From: Prevotella melaninogenica
GTDB taxonomy: Bacteria; Bacteroidota; Bacteroidia; Bacteroidales; Bacteroidaceae
NCBI RefSeq assembly: GCF_003609775.1
Contig: NZ_AP018049.1
Location: forward strand, 496,001-560,000
DNA: 64,000 nt
Direction: 5' to 3'
In this document: piece after piece, positions 34,482 through 43,760 of the stretch
Layout of the letters: every line of letters begins with the position of its first letter
How positions within the stretch are numbered: the stretch's first letter is position 1
The notes under the pieces: model-generated
The model's input: the letters and a program-made list of their open reading frames with translations, nothing else
The model's database searches: none
What the model was told of the DNA's origin: nothing
Program-made: the position numbers and the translations under genes

Positions 34482-35246
34482 ATGTATAAAAAAACGGTTT
34501 ATCTGTCTGGATTAACAGCATTATTAGCGTTGACAGGATGTTCTTCTCATTATGAGTTGGCAGGCATTCAGCGTACACGTGTGCTGGTTGATAATCGATA
34601 TGATGCTACTCCTGATGCAGGGGCTGCAAAGTTTATGGAACCATTTAAGCACAAGGTTGACTCGGTGATGGGACCTGTTGTGGGAGAGGTTGACCACGAT
34701 ATGGTGGCACACCGCCCAGAGAGCGATCTCTCTAATCTGTTGGCAGACATCATGGTGTGGGCTGCACGCGATTATAATGAGAAGGTTGACTTTGGTGTTT
34801 ATAATATGGGTGGTATTCGTGCAGCACTCTCTAAGGGTAAGGTTACCTATGGGGATGTGTTAGATATTGCTCCTTTTGAAAATAAAATATGCTTTGTAAC
34901 ACTTTCTGGTGAGAAGGTTTTGGAACTGTTCTCACAGATGGCGCATACTGGTGGTGAGGCTGTTAGTCATGGTGTAGAACTTGTTTTTACACGTGACCAT
35001 AAGTTAAAATCAGCTCGTTTGCATGGTAAGGAAATTGACCCAAAGGCAAGTTATCGTATCGCAACGCTCGATTATTTGGCACAAGGAAATGATAAAATGG
35101 AAGCTTTCAAGTCGGCAACAAGTGTTGTGTCACCACAGGAAAGCAGTAACAATACACGCTTTATCATCATGAACTATTTTAAAGAGCAGACAGCTCAAGG
35201 TAAGGTGGTTAATGCTCACACAGAAGGACGTATCCGCGTGGAATAA
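34482..35246 (+). CDS. 5'-nucleotidase C-terminal domain lipoprotein
   Basis: A 254-residue lipoprotein with lipobox ALTGC (Cys19). The body is the substrate-binding C-terminal domain of UshA-type 5'-nucleotidases, seen in RPESDLSNLLADIMVWAA, VYNMGGIRAALSKGKVTYGDVLDIAPFENKICFVTLSGEKVLELF and ASYRIATLDYLAQGND. The metal-binding catalytic domain is not in this protein but in the next gene, 20 bases downstream. The two together would make a complete envelope nucleotidase releasing nucleosides and phosphate. Confidence 0.9.
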   Translation: MYKKTVYLSGLTALLALTGCSSHYELAGIQRTRVLVDNRYDATPDAGAAKFMEPFKHKVDSVMGPVVGEVDHDMVAHRPESDLSNLLADIMVWAARDYNEKVDFGVYNMGGIRAALSKGKVTYGDVLDIAPFENKICFVTLSGEKVLELFSQMAHTGGEAVSHGVELVFTRDHKLKSARLHGKEIDPKASYRIATLDYLAQGNDKMEAFKSATSVVSPQESSNNTRFIIMNYFKEQTAQGKVVNAHTEGRIRVE

Positions 35247-35266
35247 ACAATTAAGGAGTTAGGAAA

Positions 35267-36106
35267 ATGAAAAGAAACATATTATTGATTACTTTCTGTC
35301 TCATGGCGGTTGTCGTTTTTGGACAGAATAAGAAACTGACAATCCTCCATACTAACGATACGCATAGTCAGATTTATCCGCTCAGTCCTAATCTTGCTGA
35401 TACGATGAAGGCTGATCGTGGTGGTTTTGTACGTCGTATTGCGATGCTTAAAGAGGAACGTGCGAAGAACCCTGACTTGCTGCTTTTTGATAGTGGCGAC
35501 TTCTCGCAAGGCTCACCTTATTACACAATGTTTAAGGGTGATGTTGAAGTTGGGCTGATGAATCAGATGCATTATGATGCTGTTACGATTGGTAATCATG
35601 AGTTTGACTTCGGGTTGGAGAATATGGTACGCCTCTTCAAGAAGGCAAACTTCCCAATCGTTTGTGCAAATTATGACTTCAAGGGTACAGAGTTAGAGAA
35701 GTTGGTTAAGCCCTATATCATCTTGAAACGCAACGGACTGAAGATTGGTGTCTTCGGACTTGCTCCAAAATTGGATGGTTTGGTAGTGAAAGCTAACTAT
35801 GGCCCAATTGTTTATAACGATCCTGTCGCTTGCGCACAGAAGATTGTAAACGAATTGAAGGCTAAGAAGTGCGACCTTATTATCTGTATCTCTCACCTTG
35901 GATGGAATATAGAAGGTGTCAGCGATGAGGAAGTTATCGCAGGAACTCGCGGCATAGACCTTGTACTCGGTGGTCACTCACATACTTACCTTAATAAATT
36001 GGAATATGTAAAAGATCTCGATGACAAAATGATTGGTGTCGATCAGAATGGCAAGCATGCTATTTATGTGGGTAAGTTAGTGCTTGATATGAAGAAGAAA
36101 AAGTAA
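35267..36106 (+). CDS. 5'-nucleotidase N-terminal metallophosphatase domain protein
   Basis: A 279-residue calcineurin-like phosphatase with a signal peptide (about residues 1-19, ending VFGQ). The metal ligands sit in LTILHTNDTHSQIYP, LLLFDSGDFSQGSPYY, VTIGNHEFDFG, ICISHLGWN and DLVLGGHSHTYL, the full set for the two-metal site of UshA-type enzymes. The C-terminal substrate domain is supplied by the gene just upstream, so domain order in the operon is reversed relative to the fused protein. It is followed by a strong terminator. Confidence 0.92.
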   Translation: MKRNILLITFCLMAVVVFGQNKKLTILHTNDTHSQIYPLSPNLADTMKADRGGFVRRIAMLKEERAKNPDLLLFDSGDFSQGSPYYTMFKGDVEVGLMNQMHYDAVTIGNHEFDFGLENMVRLFKKANFPIVCANYDFKGTELEKLVKPYIILKRNGLKIGVFGLAPKLDGLVVKANYGPIVYNDPVACAQKIVNELKAKKCDLIICISHLGWNIEGVSDEEVIAGTRGIDLVLGGHSHTYLNKLEYVKDLDDKMIGVDQNGKHAIYVGKLVLDMKKKK

Positions 36107-36139
36107 GTCTTTTAATCGATAAGACCTATATAAATAATG

Positions 36140-36198
36140 TGGGCTGTATCAGTATGATTGTCAATGGCAATCTTATTGATACAGCCCATAGGTTTTTA
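36140..36198 (+). terminator. Terminator of the nucleotidase operon
   Basis: TGGGCTGTATCA (36140-36151) pairs perfectly with TGATACAGCCCA (36177-36188), with further pairing inside (GATTG/CAATC), followed by TAGGTTTTT. Confidence 0.88.
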
Positions 36199-36429
36199 TG
36201 CTCTTTAATAGCGTACTTATAGCATACGAATATATGCTTTATATAACTACTTCTTCATACCTTTTTAAGGTTCTTCTGTTAAATGGATAGTTAGAAATAG
36301 AATAAAGGTTTTATACTTATATAGTATGATTATCCAAAAACAAATGGTCTTATAAGGGGGCAAGTTACAAGATAAAATATAGGAAAGGCAAATCAAGACA
36401 ATCTCTATCTATTACCATGTCTTTTCGCT

Positions 36430-36880
36430 TCTTCAAACAACTTGTTCTTATTCTAATTGATATTTGTAAACTATTTTCGTGTGACTCGAAACTAAGACAT
36501 GCTCTTTTGGCTTTGAAAAGAGGCCTAATTGACTTGCAATAGATGCCCTTTTGGAGTCTAAGTAACGCCCTTTTGAAGTCCAATTAAGCACCTTTTCTTG
36601 TGCGACTTCATAACTAATTGATTTACTGTTGATTGCAACCTTGCTTTTTATACGTATTTTTCTGCTTTATTTTAGGTGTTTTATACGAATTTATGTAATG
36701 ATTTTTCAATGTCTTGTCTGCAATTTTTTGACCTGTTTAAATAAAAAGGTTCTCAGTGCTGGAGGATAAACAAAAAGACAACCAAGGCTGTCTTGATTGT
36801 CTTTTTGTTTAATGTATATCTTTGGCTCTTCTATTAAAGCTATACGAAGAATATCTATGTACTTGATAGAAGACCCTTTT
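36430..36880 (-). repeat. Interspersed repeat family 1, copy 3 (inverted, most intact)
   Basis: Read on the minus strand it runs from TCTTCTATCAAGTAC (near 36874) through TTCGTATAGCTTTAA, the hairpin CAAAAAGACAA/TTGTCTTTTTG (36768-36812), AAAAATCATTACATAA and the core (AAAAGGTGCTTAATTGGACTT, then AAGTCAATTAGGCCTCTTTT), and ends TAGTTTACAAAT...AAGTTGTTTGAAGAAG. It fills most of the gene-free stretch 36107-36922. The left hairpin followed by T-rich sequence looks like a terminator and is clearest in this copy. Confidence 0.85.
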
Positions 36881-36922
36881 ATAGCGTCTCTTGGAAATTG
36901 TTAAATTTAGGTATAACAAACT

Positions 36923-37255
36923 TTATCTTATGTAAATCTGCCCAGGCTTCTTGTCACTCTTTGCTTTCTTCATATTTTCCTGATGCTTTTGAATAAGAGG
37001 CTTCAGATACTTTTTTGATTTTGTTGTAATGCTAATGATACCGCCAGTGCGTGGATAAAAGATTCTTGTCAGCGCACTATTCTTGATGACATCTACACTG
37101 ATAATATCTTTTTGGTCAAGGTTATCAATACTCTGCACTTCAACTCCATCTATAAGATATACTGGTATGTTTAGACTATCTTGCTTTTCTTTTGTTTGCG
37201 CATTCATATTCAAACTTGCTATGAGTGCGATGGTTAGGATAATAAACTTCCTCAT
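36923..37255 (-). CDS. Small secreted protein resembling an isolated TonB-receptor plug segment
   Basis: A 110-residue protein with a signal peptide (about 1-19, ending NMNAQ). The segment IPVYLIDGVEVQSIDNLDQKDIISVDVIKNSALTRIFYPRTGGIISITTKSK closely follows the plug-domain pattern of SusC/TonB receptors (D-G-x..I..V.K......G..G.I.I.TK). No barrel follows. A Lys-rich tail ends the protein. It is free-standing with its own promoter at 37343. Similar plug-like segments also occur in other Bacteroidota envelope proteins, so a TonB-linked role is not certain. Confidence 0.72.
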   Translation of the reverse strand: MRKFIILTIALIASLNMNAQTKEKQDSLNIPVYLIDGVEVQSIDNLDQKDIISVDVIKNSALTRIFYPRTGGIISITTKSKKYLKPLIQKHQENMKKAKSDKKPGQIYIR

Positions 37256-37342
37256 AATTTCTTTAGTTTTTGAACTTTGGTTTGTTATTCAGTAAATGTG
37301 TAAGTTTATAAGTCTAATCGAAGCGATTTTGAACTTACGCTC

Positions 37343-37373
37343 CAAAGTTATATAAATAAAGACATTCGGACAA
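37343..37373 (-). promoter_or_regulatory. Promoter of the plug-like gene
   Basis: On the minus strand, TTG (37373-37371), a 20-base spacer and TAACTTTG (37350-37343). The leader is about 80 bases. Confidence 0.65.
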
Positions 37374-37398
37374 GTAAAATTGATATTTTAATAAAAAA

Positions 37399-37437
37399 CC
37401 TACGCAATTTTGAAGTTCGACTTCAAAGTTGCATAGG
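37399..37437 (-). terminator. Terminator of porT
   Basis: CCTACGCAATTTTGAAGT pairs with ACTTCAAAGTTGCATAGG around TCG, with a few mismatches; on the minus strand it is followed by TTTTTTATT. It lies 77 bases after the porT stop. Confidence 0.82.
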
Positions 37438-37513
37438 TTCTGTTTGTTTTCAGTAAGTTTTTTTTCGATATTTAACTTTTATGCCCAATCTGTTTATTTG
37501 GCAAATAAGGGAT

Positions 37514-38260
37514 CTACTCGAAGTAGAAAGTAAGGGCTATCATCTTTGCTCGTGTTTCGTTAACAGAGTTTGTGTACATGAGCATATTCTTGTCTTGGAG
37601 GTTCTTTGCATGACTCTTGTCAAGACTGTTCATAAGACTGTACATGAACTTTAACTCTGGGCGTAGCTTGAAATAAGGGAGATAGAAATCGCAGCCGAGT
37701 CCCACTTCTAAGAATACTTCGCTACGTTTGAGCTTGATATAATCATTGTCTTTACCTGAGAGATTGAGCATAGGATTCAATCCTAACATCACGTATGGGC
37801 GATGATTATTAAAGCGAGGAGCGGCTGCAATGAGGTCGAAAGCGCAAGAAACGTATGCTGTTTTGAGTTCTTGCACCTGCTCGGTAGGCTCTCCTTGTGC
37901 ATTAAGGTCTGTTATATTACGGAAAGTTAGATGTCGTGTGCCAAAGTACATGGCAGGAGCCATACGCAACTGAAAGGTAGAATTGAGTCGTAACTCACCC
38001 AATACACCCACAGTGAATCCAGCATCCCAACGGTCTTGGTCGGCTGAAACAATCTTCTGAACCAATCCATTGCCATCGTCAAGGTCGACCATCTGTAGTC
38101 CAACATTATTGAGCTCAAGGTCTTGTAGATGTGTACCAACGAGCACACCGAAATGGAATTCGCGCAGATCCGTGTAAGGTCGGTTCTGCACTCTTCGTTC
38201 CTGTGCTTGGCTTGTAAGTACGGAAGCCAATAGGGTGAGGGCTATTAATATTCTTTTCAT
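37514..38260 (-). CDS. porT: PorT-like outer-membrane protein of the type IX secretion system
   Basis: A 248-residue outer-membrane beta-barrel with a signal peptide (about 1-19, ending SQAQ). The order REFHFGVLVGTHLQDLEL, GFTVGVLGELRLNSTFQLRMAPAMYFGTRHL, LKTAYVSCAFDLIAAAPRFNNHRPYVMLGLNP and the closing aromatic (TFYFE) match PorT/SprT. PorT is needed for export of proteins with C-terminal sorting domains; candidate clients with such tails are encoded at 6752, 15493 and 16188. It is a single-gene unit on the minus strand, with a TACGTTTG box at 38271-38278. Other PorT-family porins of unknown role are the alternative. Confidence 0.82.
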   Translation of the reverse strand: MKRILIALTLLASVLTSQAQERRVQNRPYTDLREFHFGVLVGTHLQDLELNNVGLQMVDLDDGNGLVQKIVSADQDRWDAGFTVGVLGELRLNSTFQLRMAPAMYFGTRHLTFRNITDLNAQGEPTEQVQELKTAYVSCAFDLIAAAPRFNNHRPYVMLGLNPMLNLSGKDNDYIKLKRSEVFLEVGLGCDFYLPYFKLRPELKFMYSLMNSLDKSHAKNLQDKNMLMYTNSVNETRAKMIALTFYFE

Positions 38261-38536
38261 AATTAATCTTCAAACGTATTTCTTCTTGTTTTATTGTCTA
38301 TATGATTGAAGTTGTTGTCTATCTTTTAGGTTGTGTCATCCTTTTTAGGTAGGCGTTAATTAGAATGTTTTTATTTAGAAAGAGACAGAATGGCTTTCTG
38401 ATAGTAAAGGTTTAGTTTATTTAATTATCATGTTATCAGTGTTTTATATTTGTTTTTGACCTATACTTTTTATTTTTATGTCGTCTAAATATTTGTAATT
38501 TTTACTATTATGCTTAGGAATTCAAGAAATTATTTC

Positions 38537-38544
38537 TACCTTTG
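38537..38544 (+). promoter_or_regulatory. -7 element of the ferredoxin promoter
   Basis: TACCTTTG fits TAnnTTTG; no good -33 element was found. The divergent gap 38261-38615 between porT and the ferredoxin gene holds only these promoter elements as far as I can see. Confidence 0.45.
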
Positions 38545-38615
38545 CATCATCAAATTTAGGTATTAAGCCTATTTGTAATACAAGAACATTATTAACATTA
38601 TAAATTATTTATATT

Positions 38616-38783
38616 ATGGCTTACGTAATTGGTAATGATTGTATCGCTTGTGGTACATGTATCGACGAATGTCCAGTAGAGGCTATCTCTGAGGGTGATA
38701 TCTATAAAATTGATGCAGATGCTTGTACTGAGTGTGGTACTTGTGCATCAGTTTGTCCAAGTGAGGCTATCAGCCTTCCATAA
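38616..38783 (+). CDS. 2[4Fe-4S] ferredoxin
   Basis: A complete 55-residue ORF, MAYVIGNDCIACGTCIDECP and so on. Two classic cluster motifs are present: C-x2-C-x2-C-x3-CP at Cys9, 12, 15 and 19, and again at Cys37, 40, 43 and 47, each followed by a short AI[S] segment. This is the clostridial-type ferredoxin that carries electrons for pyruvate:ferredoxin oxidoreductase, Rnf or hydrogenase in anaerobes. The gene stands alone with its own terminator. Confidence 0.97.
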   Translation: MAYVIGNDCIACGTCIDECPVEAISEGDIYKIDADACTECGTCASVCPSEAISLP

Positions 38784-38812
38784 GGTTTTATAACCTGTTA
38801 CTGATTAAATTC

Positions 38813-38847
38813 ACAAGGCGAGTCGAAAGGCTCGCCTTGTAAGTTTT
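38813..38847 (+). terminator. Terminator of the ferredoxin gene
   Basis: ACAAGGCGAG (38813-38822) pairs perfectly with CTCGCCTTGT (38831-38840), eight-base loop, followed by AAGTTTTA. Beyond it, the stretch up to the tRNA (39246) shows nothing else that I can name apart from the tRNA terminator at 39207. Confidence 0.85.
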
Positions 38848-39206
38848 ATGATAGTTTGTAATGGGAATTATTGGTAGGAGCTATTGCGAACGCTATGAAT
38901 AGTTGCTACTTCCTGATAAGTTTTCGTAGAACAGTAGATTTTTAGTGTGGATACACATTTAGTTTGTGGAGCTGCTTGATTAATTGTTGAAATTTAATTT
39001 GCTGTCACTGCTGTCATTTGTTGTATGTGCTTAACTTGTTAGTTTACAGAGAAATAAACGAAGTGTTAAAAGTGACAGGAAAATGAAACAAAAATATTCT
39101 TGTAAGATATGTGTATGTACAATGAAGTTAAGAATAGCTATATAATAAAATCTTTTTCTGTCTACTTAAACTCATGTTGAGACGTGCATTGGGGTGTATA
39201 GAAAAC

Positions 39207-39244
39207 AAAAAAGGTTGGTAATCATAATGATTATCAACCTTTTT
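39207..39244 (-). terminator. Terminator of the tRNA-Met transcript
   Basis: AAAAAGGTTGGTAATCAT pairs with ATGATTATCAACCTTTTT (one mismatch); on the minus strand it is followed by a T-rich run (TTTTTTGTTTTC). Confidence 0.8.
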
Positions 39245-39245
39245 G

Positions 39246-39319
39246 TAGCGGGACGGGGCTACGATCCCCGGACCTCCGGATTATGAATCCGACGCTCTAA
39301 CCAACTGAGCTATCCCGCC
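39246..39319 (-). tRNA. tRNA-Met (anticodon CAT)
   Basis: A 74-base cloverleaf on the minus strand. The acceptor stem is GGCGGGA with TCCCGCT plus discriminator A; the D arm is AGCTCAGTTGGTTAGAGC, the anticodon loop TTCATAA and the T arm CCGGGGATCGTAGCCCCG, where the T loop is GATCGTA rather than TTCGA-like. CCA is not encoded. The anticodon stem lacks the three G-C pairs of an initiator, so this is probably the elongator; an Ile2 (lysidine-modified CAT) tRNA cannot be excluded from sequence alone. Confidence 0.93.
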
Positions 39320-39769
39320 GTCCATTTAACTTTCGTTCTTGAAAGCGGGTGCAAAGGTATGAAGAAAATGTCATACTCGCAAATATTAAGTCATTTTTTT
39401 AACGGATATTCAAGAAAAAGTTTTATATTTGCATTTGATAATAGGAAGGAATAGCTATATAACATGTTGTTAGCTTGTATGATAACTACATTTCATGTCT
39501 TGTGATAATGTTTGCTAATTTATCTGTCGGTTATGCTCGAAGGCAATAAAATAGGGGCTTAACTCGTTGAAAGAAGGTCTATCTGTTTGGTACAAGAAAA
39601 GAAGAATGTAGTTTTAACATGATATCAACAATGTTATTTCTAACGACTATTTGTACAACTGCTAAAAATGAACTTATATGAAAATGTCATTAAGTGAAAA
39701 GTCTTTGGAAAGTAGATAGCAGAGAAAAGAGAGTTATAAATTGAATAATATTAAACGTAATAATTGAAG
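39320..39769. other. Gene-free stretch between tRNA-Met and the START-like gene
   Basis: AT-rich. A TATATTTG-like element occurs near 39424-39431, which could be a promoter on the plus strand. No convincing ORF, hairpin or repeat was found. Confidence 0.4.
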
Positions 39770-40162
39770 ATGAGTAAGAGAGTCGAACTGGAATACGAAT
39801 TGAAGACACGGTCGGGTAGTGCTGTGTGGGCACTGATTAGTACGCCAATTGGTTTGATGAAATGGATGGCAGATGACGTTACAATAGAGGGTGAAGTGGC
39901 AACCTTTATTTGGGGCGACCCACTTCGTGAGCACGATACGCATACTGCAACAGTGGTAGATATGGTGAAAAACAATTACATTCGTTTTCATTGGGATTCG
40001 TCTGATAGTGATTCTTATTGGGAGATAAAGATGTTTCACAGTGAGATTGCTGGCAACTATCATCTGCTTGTAACTGATTTTGCAGAGGACGATGATGTGG
40101 AAGGGTTGGAACAACTCTGGAATCAGAATATTGATCGCCTACATCGTATAACAGGAATGTAG
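39770..40162 (+). CDS. START-like domain protein
   Basis: A 130-residue protein, MSKRVELEYELKTRSGSAVWALISTPIGLMKWMADDV..., followed by RFHWDSSDSDSYWEIKMFHSEIAGNYHLLVTDFAEDDDVEGLEQLWNQNIDRL. The layout fits the AHSA1/START-like fold (SRPBCC superfamily), with a C-terminal helix that packs over a cavity. Such stand-alone proteins of Bacteroidota have no assigned ligand. ATG 39770 was preferred to the in-frame TTG at 39764. It lies upstream of lptF but separated by about 400 bases. Confidence 0.82.
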   Translation: MSKRVELEYELKTRSGSAVWALISTPIGLMKWMADDVTIEGEVATFIWGDPLREHDTHTATVVDMVKNNYIRFHWDSSDSDSYWEIKMFHSEIAGNYHLLVTDFAEDDDVEGLEQLWNQNIDRLHRITGM

Positions 40163-40562
40163 TTGTTTACAAATATATTGTAGTGAGAGTAGGGTGTATG
40201 ATGCTATCTTAATTTAGTCGTTCATATACTCTATTTTGTTTTTCTGAGGCTTTGTAAGGTTCTTTCCATTATCATAGTAGAAGATGAAAAAACCTCTTCG
40301 TCTTTTGTTGTAATGAAGTATTGTTTCTTGATAAAATAAAAGTATGAAATCAGGAGATAATAACATAGGATTGTTGGTGTTGTTATAGGAAAGACACAGG
40401 TCAAAGAATAAAAATGCTAAAAAAGACCATTACTCTGATATTTTTATGTAATTTTGCAAAAGGTAAGTCGTAGTCTACAGATTAAAAACAATAATTCTTT
40501 GTTTTTGTTTGTAATAGCTTCGCACATAAAATAAGGGAGGATAAGATTCTCGTTATTATATT
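40163..40562. other. Gene-free stretch upstream of the LptF/G gene
   Basis: AT-rich, no clear hairpin or riboswitch fold. A TAATTTTG box at 40449-40456 is the likely promoter element of the permease gene, about 107 bases before its ATG; no good -33 element was seen. Confidence 0.45.
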
Positions 40563-42485
40563 ATGTTTCAAATCAAGAAGTTAGATATATTCATTGCCAA
40601 GCAGTTTGGTATGCTTTTCGCAGGAACATTTTTCATCAGCTTATTTGTGTTGATGATGCAGTTCTTGTGGCGATATGTTGATGACTTGATTGGAAAAGGA
40701 TTGTCAATGGATGTTCTTGGACAATTCTTTTGGTATATGAGCTTGATGATGGTGCCACAAGCGCTTCCTTTGGCGATTCTTCTTTCATCACTTATTTCTT
40801 ATGGTAACCTTGGCGAGAGTTCAGAGTTGACAGCTATTAAGGCTGCTGGTATCTCGTTGATTCAGTCGTTCAGAGGACTGATCGTTATTAGTATTTTTAT
40901 TGCTTTTGGTTCTTTTTATTTCCAGAATAACGTAGGACCAATAGCGCATAAACACATAGCCCAGCTGCTTATCTCTATGAAACAGAAGAGTCCTGAACTG
41001 GAAATCCCAGAAGGAATCTTCTATGATGGTATTCCACAAACAAACCTTTATGTAGAAAAGAAAGACCTGAAGACAGGACACCTATATAATATTATGGTGT
41101 ATCGAATGACGGATAGCTATGAAGATCAAGCTATTATCCTTGCTGACTCAGGTATGTTGCAGTCTACAGCGGATAAGAAGCATCTCGTTCTGAACCTATG
41201 GAGTGGGGAGTGGTTTGAGAATATGCGCTCACAAGAAATGGGTAGTAGTGCCAGTGTTCCTTATCGTCGAGAGACATTTGCACACAAGCATATTGTTCTT
41301 GACTTTGATGGTGACTTCAACCTTACGGATATGGCTGGTATCTCAAATGATGCCCGTACGAAAAGTATTCAGAAGATACAGCGTGACAAGGACTCTTTGA
41401 TACATGTTTATGATAGTGTGGGCAATGCTTTTTATAAGGATGCACAGACTGTTTACTATCGAGAACCTAACCTTAAAGCTGCTGAGAAGAAGCAGGCTAT
41501 AAAACTATCGAAAGAAAAGACTTTTAATGTAGATTCGGTATTCAAAAAGCTACCTGCCGATCAGCGTCGTTATGTTGTTGATCAAGCTTTGTCAACCGTT
41601 CAGCAAGAGGTTAGCGACCTTGATTTCAAGAGTATGATAACCAAAGATGGCGACAGATTAATCCGTTTACATGATATTGAGACGATTAATAAGTTCACAT
41701 TGTCGCTGATATGTATTATCTTCTTCTTTATTGGAGCGCCACTTGGTGCTATTATCCGTAAGGGAGGATTGGGTATTCCAATTATTATCAGCGTTATCGT
41801 GTTTATTATATTTTACATCCTCGATAATACGGGCTATCGAATGTCACGTCAGGGAGACTGGGCTATATGGTTTGGTAAGGGACTATCTATGGCTGTTCTC
41901 ATCCCGATGGCAATCTTCTTTACCTACAAGGCAAACAATGACTCAACAGTGTTCAATGCTGATATGTACAAGAACTTGTTGATGAAGATGCTTGGAATAC
42001 GTGTGAAACGTAGTATAGCAAGTAAGGAGGTTATCTTACATGACCCTGATTATAGTAAGGCCGCAGAGCAACTTAGCGACTTGAACGTAAGGATTGCAGA
42101 ATATGCTAAGACACGTAGGCTGAAGTCTGCACCTAATGTAATAAAGGTGTTCTTCCGCTATCATACAGATCATGTGATTGAGAAGATTAACGATGAACTT
42201 GAGAATGTCATAGAAGACTTGGGTAACACACGCAACAAAGTCATCATGACAGAACTGAATAAATACCCAATATTAGCAGTAAAGGCACATACAAGACCAT
42301 TCGATCATAAGTGGTCGAATATTCTTGCGGCAATTATAGTACCTGCTAGTATTTTCTTCTACTTCCGAATGTGGCGTTTCCGCTTGCGTCTTTATCGTGA
42401 TCTTCGTACTATTATTAGTTGTAATGATACGATTATTGCAGAGATACAACGTATAATGGGAAAAGAAGAATCAAAGGGCTATTGA
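40563..42485 (+). CDS. LptF/LptG family permease
   Basis: A 640-residue membrane protein of the YjgP/YjgQ family, which extracts LPS from the inner membrane with LptB. The N-terminal transmembrane cluster (about residues 10-125) includes MQFLWRYVDDLIGKGL and PQALPLAILLSSLISYGNLGE. The periplasmic beta-jellyroll follows, then C-terminal transmembrane segments at about 375-465 (IGAPLGAIIRKGGLG). An unusual helical extension of about 170 residues, with a last hydrophobic segment near 585-605, makes it longer than the E. coli proteins (about 360). RibBA follows after 27 bases. Confidence 0.9.
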   Translation: MFQIKKLDIFIAKQFGMLFAGTFFISLFVLMMQFLWRYVDDLIGKGLSMDVLGQFFWYMSLMMVPQALPLAILLSSLISYGNLGESSELTAIKAAGISLIQSFRGLIVISIFIAFGSFYFQNNVGPIAHKHIAQLLISMKQKSPELEIPEGIFYDGIPQTNLYVEKKDLKTGHLYNIMVYRMTDSYEDQAIILADSGMLQSTADKKHLVLNLWSGEWFENMRSQEMGSSASVPYRRETFAHKHIVLDFDGDFNLTDMAGISNDARTKSIQKIQRDKDSLIHVYDSVGNAFYKDAQTVYYREPNLKAAEKKQAIKLSKEKTFNVDSVFKKLPADQRRYVVDQALSTVQQEVSDLDFKSMITKDGDRLIRLHDIETINKFTLSLICIIFFFIGAPLGAIIRKGGLGIPIIISVIVFIIFYILDNTGYRMSRQGDWAIWFGKGLSMAVLIPMAIFFTYKANNDSTVFNADMYKNLLMKMLGIRVKRSIASKEVILHDPDYSKAAEQLSDLNVRIAEYAKTRRLKSAPNVIKVFFRYHTDHVIEKINDELENVIEDLGNTRNKVIMTELNKYPILAVKAHTRPFDHKWSNILAAIIVPASIFFYFRMWRFRLRLYRDLRTIISCNDTIIAEIQRIMGKEESKGY

Positions 42486-42512
42486 TAAGAAATAATATAA
42501 ATCAGTAACTAT

Positions 42513-43718
42513 ATGGAAGATTTTAAACTCGATAGCATCGAAGATGCACTGAAAGACTTTCGGGAAGGAAAGTTCGTTATCGTAGTAGATGATGAAGACC
42601 GAGAGAATGAGGGTGACCTTATTATGGCGGCTGAGATGATCACGCCAGAGAAGGTTAACTTTATGTTGAAGAATGCACGAGGAGTTCTATGCGTACCTAT
42701 TACGCTCTCACGTGCAGAAGAATTGGATTTACCTCATCAGGTTTCTGATAATACGTCAGTATTGGGAACTCCATTTACTGTTACGGTTGATAAGTTAGAA
42801 GGTTGTTCAACAGGTGTGTCTACACATGATCGTGCAGAAACAATTAAGGCGTTGGCTGATCCTAACTCTACTCCTCAGACTTTTGGACGTCCAGGTCATG
42901 TCAATCCTCTTTATGCTCAGGATAACGGTGTTTTGCGTCGTTCGGGTCATACAGAGGCTGCAGTCGATTTGTGTAAACTTGCAGGCTGTTTCCCTGCTGG
43001 CGTGTTAATGGAGATTATGAATGAAGATGGTACGATGGCTCGTATGCCTGATTTGCAGAAGCGTGCAAAGGAGTGGGATATGAAGATTATTAGTATCAAA
43101 GACATTATCGCCTATCGCCTGAAGAATGAAACAAGTATTGTTGTTGGTGAGGAGGTAGAACTCCCTACTGAATATGGTATGTTTCATCTGATTCCATTCC
43201 GTCAAGCAAATGGCTTGGAACACATGGCACTTATCAAGGGTACATGGAAAGAAAACGAACCAGTACTTGTACGCGTACACTCATCATGTGCAACGGGTGA
43301 TATTCTCGGTAGCCAGCGTTGTGATTGTGGGGAACAGCTTCACAAGGCAATGGAGATGATTGAGAAAGAAGGCAAGGGTGTTATCATTTATATGCAGCAG
43401 GAAGGTCGTGGTATCGGTTTGATGAATAAGATAGCAGCCTATAAGTTGCAGGATCAGGGATTTGATACTGTTGAGGCTAACCTTCATCTTGGTTTCCGTC
43501 CAGACGAACGCGATTATGGTTGTGGAGCACAGATGTTGCGTCATCTTGGGGTTCATAAGATGCGTTTGATAACAAATAATCCTACAAAGCGAGTAGGCCT
43601 TGAGGCTTATGGCTTAGAGATTGAGGAGAATGTTCCTATTGAGATTACTCCAAACAAGTTTGACTATCGCTATCTGAAAACTAAGCGTGACCGTATGGGA
43701 CATGACTTGCATCTGTAA
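42513..43718 (+). CDS. ribBA: Bifunctional DHBP synthase / GTP cyclohydrolase II
   Basis: A 401-residue enzyme supplying both precursors of riboflavin. The DHBP synthase half (about 1-205) contains [33 protein letters not shown] and [12 protein letters not shown]. The GTP cyclohydrolase II half (about 206-401) has [22 protein letters not shown], whose three Cys bind zinc, and [11 protein letters not shown]. It sits with an LptF/G gene in an apparent operon and is followed by a terminator; no FMN riboswitch was recognised upstream. Confidence 0.96.
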   Translation: MEDFKLDSIEDALKDFREGKFVIVVDDEDRENEGDLIMAAEMITPEKVNFMLKNARGVLCVPITLSRAEELDLPHQVSDNTSVLGTPFTVTVDKLEGCSTGVSTHDRAETIKALADPNSTPQTFGRPGHVNPLYAQDNGVLRRSGHTEAAVDLCKLAGCFPAGVLMEIMNEDGTMARMPDLQKRAKEWDMKIISIKDIIAYRLKNETSIVVGEEVELPTEYGMFHLIPFRQANGLEHMALIKGTWKENEPVLVRVHSSCATGDILGSQRCDCGEQLHKAMEMIEKEGKGVIIYMQQEGRGIGLMNKIAAYKLQDQGFDTVEANLHLGFRPDERDYGCGAQMLRHLGVHKMRLITNNPTKRVGLEAYGLEIEENVPIEITPNKFDYRYLKTKRDRMGHDLHL

Positions 43719-43760
43719 GCAAAATAGTAATAGGAAGACTTGCTAATAAGTCTTATAATG

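Noticed and set aside
36365..36583. 72-codon minus-strand frame over repeat copy 3
   Set aside because: It runs across the left boundary of the repeat, and the corresponding frame is not kept in the other copies.
39246..39319. tRNA-Met as an integration (att) site
   Set aside because: No partial tRNA repeat and no integrase gene lie in the flanking sequence.
40163..40562. Possible FMN riboswitch ahead of the lptF-ribBA pair
   Set aside because: None of the conserved FMN-riboswitch segments could be found in the leader.
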